A stretch of DNA of 64,000 bases from Makana argininalis_A (lineage in GTDB: Bacteria; Pseudomonadota; Gammaproteobacteria; Enterobacterales; Enterobacteriaceae), in contig JBISJS010000001.1 in the NCBI GenBank assembly GCA_044442745.1, positions 62,001 to 126,000 of the forward strand, in the 5' to 3' direction. Position numbers and translations under genes: made by a program. Each line of letters starts with the position of its first letter. The first letter of the stretch is position 1. Shown here piece after piece: positions 38,100-46,380 of this stretch. The notes below the pieces were generated by a model. The model was not told where the DNA came from. It did no database searches and saw only the letters and a list, made by a program, of their open reading frames with translations.

Positions 38100-39242
38100 T
38101 TGATAAATTCATCATTATTAATTTTAGAAGATGGAACTGAATTTAAAGGTTGTAGTATTGGAATAAAAGGCACTACTACAGGAGAAGTTGTTTTTAATAC
38201 ATCAATGACCGGATATCAAGAAATAATTACAGATCCCTCTTATTCAAATCAAATTATTACTTTTACATATCCACATATAGGAAACACTGGAATAAATAAA
38301 TTAGATAATGAATCAAGTAAGATACATATCAGTGGTATAATTATTAAGGATATATCTTTTATTTCTAGTCACTTTAGAAGCAATTATACTCTTTCATATT
38401 ATTTAAAAAAAAATAATATAGTTGGAATTGGTAATATTGATACACGTAGGTTAACTAGAATAATAAGAAACAAAGGAACACAACATGGATGCATAATATC
38501 AGATTATAATAATAAAAAATTATACAATATTAAGAAAAATAAAAAAAATTATTTTATAAATAAAAAAATAGATGTTGTTAAAAAAGTTAGTACTAATACT
38601 AAATATATATGGATTAAAAATAGTTATGTATTTAATTATCATTGTAAAAATAAATTAATTAATTTTATTTATCATATTGTTGTATATGATTATGGTATTA
38701 AACATAATATTTTGTGTATGTTAGTTGACAGAGGTTGTTTATTAACTGTTGTTCCATCAAAAACATCAGCTGAAGAAATAATAAAAATGAAACCAGATGG
38801 TGTTTTTTTATCTAATGGACCAGGAGATCCTTTATGTTGCTTTTATTCCATATCATATATTAATAAATTTATTAAAAATAATATACCTATATTTGGTATT
38901 TGTCTAGGTCATCAATTATTAGCATTATCACATGGCGCTAAAATAATAAAAATGAAATATGGACATCATGGTGGTAATCATCCAGTTAAAGATTTAAAAA
39001 CTAATAAAATTATGATTACTACACAAAATCATGGGTTTACTGTAAATAACAATAACATTCCAAAGACTTTAAAAATAACTCATATTTCATTATTTGATAA
39101 TACAATACAAGGATTACATAACAATATTAAACCTGTATTTAGTTTTCAAGGGCATCCAGAAGCAAGCCCTGGTCCACACGATTCGTCAAAGTTATTTGAT
39201 TATTTTATAAAATTAATAAAAAATTATTATTTTAAAATATAA
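38100..39242 (+). CDS. carA: Carbamoyl-phosphate synthase small subunit
   Basis: The glutaminase subunit, which passes ammonia from glutamine to CarB. The start chosen is TTG at 38100: a GGAGG ribosome site at 38090-38094 sits six bases upstream, and INSSLLILEDGTEF aligns with the E. coli start. The TTG at 38088 lies before that ribosome site. This gives 380 residues (E. coli 382). The class I amidotransferase triad is complete: Cys268 in FGICLGHQ, with His and Glu in FQGHPEASPGPHD. carB starts 14 bp after the stop. The product feeds ArgF and pyrimidine synthesis. Confidence 0.96.
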   Translation: MINSSLLILEDGTEFKGCSIGIKGTTTGEVVFNTSMTGYQEIITDPSYSNQIITFTYPHIGNTGINKLDNESSKIHISGIIIKDISFISSHFRSNYTLSYYLKKNNIVGIGNIDTRRLTRIIRNKGTQHGCIISDYNNKKLYNIKKNKKNYFINKKIDVVKKVSTNTKYIWIKNSYVFNYHCKNKLINFIYHIVVYDYGIKHNILCMLVDRGCLLTVVPSKTSAEEIIKMKPDGVFLSNGPGDPLCCFYSISYINKFIKNNIPIFGICLGHQLLALSHGAKIIKMKYGHHGGNHPVKDLKTNKIMITTQNHGFTVNNNNIPKTLKITHISLFDNTIQGLHNNIKPVFSFQGHPEASPGPHDSSKLFDYFIKLIKNYYFKI

Positions 39243-39256
39243 ATTAGGATTTTAAA

Positions 39257-42200
39257 ATGCCAAAAAGAAAAGATATAAAAAGTATTTTAATACTTGGATC
39301 TGGTCCTATTATTATTGGTCAAGCATGTGAATTTGATTATTCTGGAACTCAAGCATGTAGAGCTTTATTAGAAGAAGGGTATAGAATTATATTAGTAAAC
39401 TCTAATCCTGCAACAATTATGACTGATCCAGAAATGGCACATTCTACTTATATTGAACCAGTTCAATGGGAAGTTGTACATAAAATAATTGAAAAAGAAC
39501 GTCCTGATGCATTATTACCAACAATGGGCGGTCAAACTGCATTAAATTGTGCTTTAGATCTAGACAAAAGAAATATTCTTAAAAATTTTAATGTAGAAAT
39601 AATTGGATCCAGTGCTGATGCAATAGATAAAGCTGAAAACAGAAATAAATTTATTAAATCTATGAAAAAAATTGGATTAAAAACAGCTAAATCAGGAATT
39701 GCTCATAATATAAAAGAAGCAATATTAATTTCTAAATTTGTAGGATTTCCATGTATAATAAGGCCTTCTTTTACAATGGGTGGTTCAGGTGGTGGTATCG
39801 CATATAATAAAACAGAATTTAAAAAGATTTGTAAAAATGGTTTTAATATATCACCTACTAATGAATTAATAATTGATGAATCATTAATTGGATGGAAAGA
39901 ATATGAAATGGAAATTGTTCGTGATAAAAAAAATAATTGTATTATAGTTTGTTCTATCGAAAATATTGATCCTATGGGTATACATACTGGTGATTCTATA
40001 ACTGTAGCTCCCGCCCAAACACTTACTGATAAAGAATATCAAAATATGAGAAATGCTTCAATATCAGTGTTAAAAGAAATTGGTGTTGAAAACGGGGGAT
40101 CAAATGTACAATTTGCTATTAATCCTAAAACAGGACGTATGTTAATAATTGAAATGAATCCAAGAGTATCTAGGTCATCAGCATTAGCTTCTAAAGCTAC
40201 TGGTTTTCCTATAGCTAAAATTTCTGCTAAATTATCAATAGGATATTATTTAGATGAATTAATTAATGATATTACAGGAAATCAAACACCAGCTTCATTT
40301 GAACCATCTATAGATTATGTAGTAACTAAAATACCAAGATTTAGTTTCGAAAAATTTTATGGTACAAATAATAGACTGACAACCCAAATGAAATCAGTAG
40401 GTGAAGTTATGGCTATAGGTAGAACACAAAAAGAATCATTGCAAAAAGCTATTAGAAGTTTAGAAATAGAATCACATGGATTTGATTCAAAAATTGATAT
40501 TAAAAACAAAAATGCTATTAATATTATTAAACAAGAATTGAAAACAGCAGGAAGCGATCGTTTATGGTATATAGCAGACGCATTTCGCATTGGTATGTCA
40601 ATAAAAAAAATTTTTAATTTAACTAATATTGATCCTTGGTTTTTATTTCAAATACAAGATATTATAAATACAGAAATTAAATTAAAAAAACATGGTTTAT
40701 CAATTATAAATTATGATTATTTAAAGAAATTGAAATGTGATGGTTTTTCAGATTACAGAATATCAATGTTAATTGGAACATCAGAAAAATATATTAATCA
40801 TTTACGTAAAAAATATAACTTACATCCTGTTTATAAAAGAGTTGATACTTGTGCTGCAGAATTTTCAAATAATACTGCATATATGTATTCTACTTATGAT
40901 GAAGAATGTGAATCTAATCCAACTAGAAATAAAAAAAAAATTATTATCATAGGAAGCGGTCCAAATAGAATAGGTCAAGGTATTGAATTTGATTATTGTT
41001 GTGTTCACGCTGCATTAGCTTTACGTGAAGATGGTTACGAAATTATAATGATAAATTGCAATCCAGAAACTGTATCAACTGATTATGATATTTCAAATAG
41101 ATTATATTTTGAACCAATTACTTTAGAAGATATAACAGAAATAGTACGTATTGAAAACCCTGAGGGTATTATTATCCAATATGGAGGTCAAACACCTATT
41201 AAATTATCTAAATCTTTACAAGAAAATGGAATTAAAATTATTGGTACTAGTATTAAATCAATAGAATCTTCAGAAGATAGATATCTTTTTAAAAAAATTA
41301 TAAAAAAACTTAAATTAAAACAACCAGAAAATGCTACTGTAACTACAATAAGTTCAGCTATTAAAAAAGCTGACCATATAGGATATCCATTAGTAGTTAG
41401 ACCTTCTTATGTTTTAGGTGGAAGAGCCATGGAAATCGTATATAATAAAAATGATCTTATAAATTATTTTGATAATGCTATTAGCGTTTCTCATAATGCT
41501 CCAGTATTGCTTGATAAGTTTTTAGATAATTCAATAGAAATTGATGTAGATATTATTTGTGATGGAAAACATGTTTTAGTTGGTGGAATAATGGAACATA
41601 TAGAGCAAGCAGGTGTTCATTCTGGTGATTCAGCATGCTCTTTTCCTGCATATACAATTAATTCTAAAATACAGAATGTAATTAAAAGTTATATAATACA
41701 ATTAGCATTAAAGTTAAAAGTAATTGGTTTAATGAATGCACAATTTGCAATTAAAAATAACGAAATTTTTTTAATAGAAGTCAATCTTAGAGCATCACGT
41801 ACTATTCCTTTTATTTCTAAATCTATAGGAATTCCTTTAGCAAAAGTAGCCGCTCGTGTTATTACTGGCAAGTCTCTTTTACAACAATGTTTAATTAAAA
41901 ACTTTATTCCTAAGTTTTTTTTTGTAAAAGAAGTTGTTTTACCATTTAATAAATTTAATAAAATAGATCCTATATTAGGTCCAGAAATGAAATCAACTGG
42001 TGAAGTTATGGGTATTGGTAAAACATTTTATGAGGCTTTTTATAAAGCAAATTTAGGAATTAATTCAAATATTAAAACAAATGGACGTGCTTTAATATCG
42101 GTTAAAAATAGTGATAAATTAAAAGTAATAAATTTAGTTGTTAAACTTATTAATCATGGATTTACTTTAGATGCAACAAAAGGCACTAAAGATATATTAC

Positions 42201-42469
42201 AAAAATATGGAATTAATTCTAGATTAGTGAATAAAATTAATGAAAACTATCCAAATGTACAAGATAGAATTGAAAATAATGAATATAGTTATATTTTAAG
42301 TACAACTTCTGGAAGAAATTCTATTGATAATGATAAAATAATTAGAAGAACTGCTTTAAAACGTGAAATTCATTTTGATACTACTTTAAATGGTGGTTTT
42401 GCTACTGTCATGTGTCTTAATTCTAATTTTATCTTTAATGTTATGTCTTTACAAGAGTTAAATAATTAG
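39257..42469 (+). CDS. carB: Carbamoyl-phosphate synthase large subunit
   Basis: The synthetase subunit makes carbamoyl phosphate from bicarbonate, ammonia and two ATP. It has 1070 residues (E. coli 1073). The two homologous halves each carry an ATP-grasp fold: the first begins with ILGSGPIIIGQACEFDYSG, the second near residue 565 with IIGSGPNRIGQGIEFDY. The carboxyphosphate domain motif SFTMGGSGGGIAYN and the carbamoyl domain motif SYVLGGRAMEIVYN are present. The C-terminal allosteric domain (about 935-1070), which in E. coli binds UMP, IMP and ornithine, is kept. AGGA precedes the ATG. Its last 29 bp overlap the 3' end of ksgA. Confidence 0.97.
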   Translation: MPKRKDIKSILILGSGPIIIGQACEFDYSGTQACRALLEEGYRIILVNSNPATIMTDPEMAHSTYIEPVQWEVVHKIIEKERPDALLPTMGGQTALNCALDLDKRNILKNFNVEIIGSSADAIDKAENRNKFIKSMKKIGLKTAKSGIAHNIKEAILISKFVGFPCIIRPSFTMGGSGGGIAYNKTEFKKICKNGFNISPTNELIIDESLIGWKEYEMEIVRDKKNNCIIVCSIENIDPMGIHTGDSITVAPAQTLTDKEYQNMRNASISVLKEIGVENGGSNVQFAINPKTGRMLIIEMNPRVSRSSALASKATGFPIAKISAKLSIGYYLDELINDITGNQTPASFEPSIDYVVTKIPRFSFEKFYGTNNRLTTQMKSVGEVMAIGRTQKESLQKAIRSLEIESHGFDSKIDIKNKNAINIIKQELKTAGSDRLWYIADAFRIGMSIKKIFNLTNIDPWFLFQIQDIINTEIKLKKHGLSIINYDYLKKLKCDGFSDYRISMLIGTSEKYINHLRKKYNLHPVYKRVDTCAAEFSNNTAYMYSTYDEECESNPTRNKKKIIIIGSGPNRIGQGIEFDYCCVHAALALREDGYEIIMINCNPETVSTDYDISNRLYFEPITLEDITEIVRIENPEGIIIQYGGQTPIKLSKSLQENGIKIIGTSIKSIESSEDRYLFKKIIKKLKLKQPENATVTTISSAIKKADHIGYPLVVRPSYVLGGRAMEIVYNKNDLINYFDNAISVSHNAPVLLDKFLDNSIEIDVDIICDGKHVLVGGIMEHIEQAGVHSGDSACSFPAYTINSKIQNVIKSYIIQLALKLKVIGLMNAQFAIKNNEIFLIEVNLRASRTIPFISKSIGIPLAKVAARVITGKSLLQQCLIKNFIPKFFFVKEVVLPFNKFNKIDPILGPEMKSTGEVMGIGKTFYEAFYKANLGINSNIKTNGRALISVKNSDKLKVINLVVKLINHGFTLDATKGTKDILQKYGINSRLVNKINENYPNVQDRIENNEYSYILSTTSGRNSIDNDKIIRRTALKREIHFDTTLNGGFATVMCLNSNFIFNVMSLQELNN

Positions 42470-43253
42470 ATAATTTACAATAATCTGTAATACTTAAATT
42501 TTCAGCTCTTAAATTATAATTAATTCCTAATGATTCAAATTCTTTTAAATTAAAAATTTTAAATAAACTATTACATATCATTTTACGCCTATTGTTAAAT
42601 GTCAATTTAGTTACAAAAAATAAATTTTTAATATTATTTACTTTTATTATAGGCTTATTATTTAAAATAAATCTTACAAAAACTGAATCAACTTTAGGTT
42701 TTGGTTTAAAATAAAAAGATGGAACTTTAAATATTTTAACAATTTTAAAAAAATATTGCATAATAACACTTAATCTACAATAATATTTATTGTCAGGTTT
42801 TGCTATAATTTTCTTAACTAATTCTTTTTGTAACATAAAATGCATATCTTGAATAATATCTATATATTTAATTAAATTTAAAACTAAAGTATTAGATATA
42901 TTATATGGCAGATTGCCAAATATCCTTATAGGTTTACCAATTTTCTTTGATAACTTAAAAAAATTTATTTTCATAACATTATTATTTATTAATTTTAAAT
43001 TTTTATTGCAATTTAAATTTTTTTTTAAAAATAAAACTAAATTTTTGTCAATTTCAATAGCAATTATATTTTTAACAATATCTAATATAGGCTTAGTTAA
43101 AGATCCAAAACCTGGACCTATTTCTATAAAATTCTGATTTTTTTTAGGATTGATAGAAGATATTATTAAATTAATAATGTATTCATTATTTAAAAAATTT
43201 TGTCCATATTTTTTAATTAATTTATGTTTTTTATAATAAATATTATTTATCAT
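42441..43253 (-). CDS. ksgA: 16S rRNA dimethyladenosine transferase KsgA (RsmA)
   Basis: Dimethylates the two adjacent adenosines in the terminal 16S helix, a late check in 30S assembly. It has 270 residues (E. coli 273). The N-terminal KKYGQNFLNN, the SAM site FIEIGPGFGSLTKPI and the catalytic NLPYNIS motif are intact; the C-terminal helical domain has FNNRRKMI. Its 3' end overlaps that of carB by 29 bp in convergent orientation. carAB and ksgA are also neighbours in E. coli, separated there by several genes that have been deleted here. Confidence 0.97.
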   Translation of the reverse strand: MINNIYYKKHKLIKKYGQNFLNNEYIINLIISSINPKKNQNFIEIGPGFGSLTKPILDIVKNIIAIEIDKNLVLFLKKNLNCNKNLKLINNNVMKINFFKLSKKIGKPIRIFGNLPYNISNTLVLNLIKYIDIIQDMHFMLQKELVKKIIAKPDNKYYCRLSVIMQYFFKIVKIFKVPSFYFKPKPKVDSVFVRFILNNKPIIKVNNIKNLFFVTKLTFNNRRKMICNSLFKIFNLKEFESLGINYNLRAENLSITDYCKLSNYLTLVKT

Positions 43254-43355
43254 CTGAATTATTTTTAAAATTTTATATTAAAATGATTATTTTTTAATAT
43301 TTTAAATTAATAAATTTTTTTAAAGAATTAATTTAAAATATTAAAAAAATAAATA

Positions 43356-44768
43356 TTAAGATTTAGAATTAATCATATCAACTATAGTTCCTTCATAAAT
43401 TTCTGATGCTGAACTAATAGATTCATATAAAGTAGGATGAGCATGCATTGTTAAAGAAATATCTTCTGAAGTGCATCCCATTTCTATTGCTAAACTAATT
43501 TCACCTAATAATTCTCCACCATTAGCTCCAATAATAGCTCCACCAATTAATCTATTGTTAGATTTATTAAAAATTAATTTAGTTAAACCTTCAGTACAAT
43601 TACAAGCAATGGCTCTTCCAGATGCTGTCCATGGAAAAATAGATACTTTATAATTAATATTATTGATTTTTGCTTCTTTTTCTGTTAAACCAACCCAAGC
43701 TATTTCTGGATCTGTATATACTATAGATGGAATGATTTTAGTTTCAAAATAATATTTTTTACCAATAATTATTTCTGCAACTAATCGCCCTTGATAAGAA
43801 CTTTTATGTGCTAACATAGGCTGACCTGTAATATCACCTATAGCATAAATATTAGAAATATTAGTTCTCATTTGTTGATCAACTGGTATAAATCCTTTAT
43901 TATTTATATATAATCCAGCATTATGTGCATCTAAAAGATTACCATTTGGTAATCTACCCACTGCAATAACAATATTATCATAACGTAATTTATTTATTAT
44001 TTTATTTTTTTCTAAATATTTTACATATATTCCATCTTTTTTAGGTATAACATTTTTTATTTCAGTATTAAGAATGATATTTATTTTAGATTTTAAAATT
44101 TTAGTAAAATATTTTATAATATCTTTATCAGCAGAAGGAATTATTTGATTAAATTTTTCAATTAAATCAATTTTAGATCCAAGAGCATGATAAATAGATG
44201 CAATTTCTAAACCAATAATTCCACCTCCTATAATTAACATATTTTTAGGAATACATTTTAATTCAAGAGCATTGGTAGAATTCCATATTCTATCATCTGA
44301 AGGTATATATGAAGGATACATTGGACTTGATCCGGCTGCTATAATAGCTTTTTCAAATTCTATATTTGTTGTAAATTCATTATTATTTACTAAAATATTA
44401 TTAGATCCAATAAATTTTCCATAACCATTAATTATTTTAACCTTACGTATTTTAGCCATATATTTTAAATTTTTCGTAATTTTATTTATAATATTATTTT
44501 TCCAATTTCTTAATTCTTGTAAATTAATTTTAGGTTTATTAAATAAAATACCACTATTTTTAATAGATAATGAATCTTTAATTATTTTAGAAATATGTAA
44601 CAAGGATTTTGAAGGTATACAACCAACATTAAGACATACACCTCCTAAATTTTTATTTTGTTCTAATAATACTGTATGTAAACCTAAATCTGCACATCTA
44701 AATGCTGATGTATAACCACCAGGTCCTGATCCTATTACCAGCACTTGAGTTTTAATTTTAATATTCAT
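43356..44768 (-). CDS. lpd: Dihydrolipoamide dehydrogenase (E3)
   Basis: FAD enzyme that reoxidises dihydrolipoyl groups of pyruvate dehydrogenase and other 2-oxo acid complexes, producing NADH. It has 470 residues (E. coli 474). The FAD motif GSGPGGYTSA at 13-22, the redox disulphide in GGVCLNVGC (C45, C50), the NAD motif GGGIIGLE, the second FAD motif YAIGDITGQPMLAHKS and the C-terminal HAHPTLYES with the His-Glu dyad are all present. An AGGA precedes the ATG. It is the last gene of aceE-aceF-lpd, 80 bp after aceF. Confidence 0.97.
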   Translation of the reverse strand: MNIKIKTQVLVIGSGPGGYTSAFRCADLGLHTVLLEQNKNLGGVCLNVGCIPSKSLLHISKIIKDSLSIKNSGILFNKPKINLQELRNWKNNIINKITKNLKYMAKIRKVKIINGYGKFIGSNNILVNNNEFTTNIEFEKAIIAAGSSPMYPSYIPSDDRIWNSTNALELKCIPKNMLIIGGGIIGLEIASIYHALGSKIDLIEKFNQIIPSADKDIIKYFTKILKSKINIILNTEIKNVIPKKDGIYVKYLEKNKIINKLRYDNIVIAVGRLPNGNLLDAHNAGLYINNKGFIPVDQQMRTNISNIYAIGDITGQPMLAHKSSYQGRLVAEIIIGKKYYFETKIIPSIVYTDPEIAWVGLTEKEAKINNINYKVSIFPWTASGRAIACNCTEGLTKLIFNKSNNRLIGGAIIGANGGELLGEISLAIEMGCTSEDISLTMHAHPTLYESISSASEIYEGTIVDMINSKS

Positions 44769-44848
44769 TTATATTCCTATATATAAAAAAATAATTTTTT
44801 TTAACATTATTTATTAAATATAATAATTGTTATTAAGAAAAATATATT

Positions 44849-46360
44849 TTATATTAAAGATATTTTAATATAATCTTTAATTCTATTAATAAAGTAAGCT
44901 CCATCTACTCCATTAATCACTCTATGATCATAAGATAATGATATTGGTAAAAATAATTTTGGTATAAATGTATTACCATTCCAAATTGGTTTGATAAAAG
45001 ATTTTGATATTCCCAATATAGAAACTTCAGGTGCATTTATAATAGGTGTAAATGACATTCCTCCTATACCGCCTAAGCTAGATATAGTAAAAGAACCATT
45101 GTTTATTTCATATTTATTTAATTTTCCTTTTCTAGCTTTTTGTGAAATTTTATGAAGTGAGGACAAAATTTGTAAAATATTTTTTTTATTTGTATTACAT
45201 ATAACTGGAACTAAAATTCCATTTTCTGTATTTACAGCTATACCTATATTAATATATTTTTTAATAATTAAATTTTTACTATCTTCAGATAATGAACTGT
45301 TAAATTTTGGAATTTCTTCAAGAATATGTGATATAGCTTTTATTATAAATACTAATATAGTGAGATTATAATTTATATTATTTTTTTTTAATTCTAAATT
45401 TTTTTGTTTTCTGTAAATTTCTAATTCAGTTATATCTATTTCATCAAAATGAGTTACATGTGGAATACGTAACCAATTTCTATGTAAAACAGAACCTGAT
45501 ATTTTATTAATATTACTAATGTTTTGAATTTCTGTTTTGCCAAATTTATCAAAATTTAATTTAGGCCAAGGTAATAAAGATATTTTATTTAAATTATCAA
45601 AATTTTCTTTTTTTGTTTTGTTTTTAAATTTATTTTTAATATATAATTCAATATCTTCTTTTGTTATTCTGTTTTTAACACCACTTGGTACAATGTTTGT
45701 AATATTTATTTTATTTAATCTTACCAATCTTCTTACAGAAGGACTGGCATGATATTGCATTTCTTTATCAATTACTTGTTTATTTTTTATATTACATGAA
45801 TTAATAATATTTAATTGAATATTTTCATATAAATCTATTATTTTAATTCCTGTTTTAATTTTATCATTAATATTGATATTTATATTTTTAATTATTCCTT
45901 CACAAGGTGATTTTATTAAAATTGAATTATTATTATTATTATTTTTTAATATTAATAATAATTGATCTTTATTTATTTTATTTCCAATTTTAACAAATAT
46001 TTTATTTACTTTATAATTTTCTAAATTATGAAATGGAATTTCAATGGATTTAATATATTTATTTTTAATACTTAATTTATTATTTTTTATATTATTTTTA
46101 TTATAATTTTTATCTTTTTTTTTTTTTTTTTTATTATCAAGTATTAAAATAGGACATCCAGTTTTTATTTTATCGCCTATTTTAATTTTTATATCTTTAA
46201 CAAAACCAGCATATTTAGAAGGAATTTCAAGAGATGTTTTATCACCTTCTAAAGTTAGTAAAGATTGATTTTTTTTTATTTTATCACCTTTTTTTATTAA
46301 AATTTCTATAATTTCCATTTCATCTGTACCAATATCTGGTAATTTAATTTCAATTTCCAT
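44849..46360 (-). CDS. aceF: Dihydrolipoamide acetyltransferase (E2), one active and one vestigial lipoyl domain
   Basis: Core of pyruvate dehydrogenase. It is 503 residues against 630 in E. coli, because one lipoyl domain is missing. The first lipoyl domain has the lipoylatable Lys41 in LEGDKTSLEIP. A second lipoyl-like domain follows at about 106-180 but its lysine hairpin is replaced by a run of six asparagines, encoded by (AAT)n at 45926-45943, so it cannot be lipoylated. The E1/E3-binding domain (HASPSVRRLVR...) begins near 208. The catalytic domain ends with SLSYDHRVINGVDGA. An 18-A tract (46115-46132) encodes lysines in the first linker. Confidence 0.95.
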   Translation of the reverse strand: MEIEIKLPDIGTDEMEIIEILIKKGDKIKKNQSLLTLEGDKTSLEIPSKYAGFVKDIKIKIGDKIKTGCPILILDNKKKKKKDKNYNKNNIKNNKLSIKNKYIKSIEIPFHNLENYKVNKIFVKIGNKINKDQLLLILKNNNNNNSILIKSPCEGIIKNINININDKIKTGIKIIDLYENIQLNIINSCNIKNKQVIDKEMQYHASPSVRRLVRLNKINITNIVPSGVKNRITKEDIELYIKNKFKNKTKKENFDNLNKISLLPWPKLNFDKFGKTEIQNISNINKISGSVLHRNWLRIPHVTHFDEIDITELEIYRKQKNLELKKNNINYNLTILVFIIKAISHILEEIPKFNSSLSEDSKNLIIKKYINIGIAVNTENGILVPVICNTNKKNILQILSSLHKISQKARKGKLNKYEINNGSFTISSLGGIGGMSFTPIINAPEVSILGISKSFIKPIWNGNTFIPKLFLPISLSYDHRVINGVDGAYFINRIKDYIKISLI

Positions 46361-46380
46361 TTTTAAATATACCTATTTTA

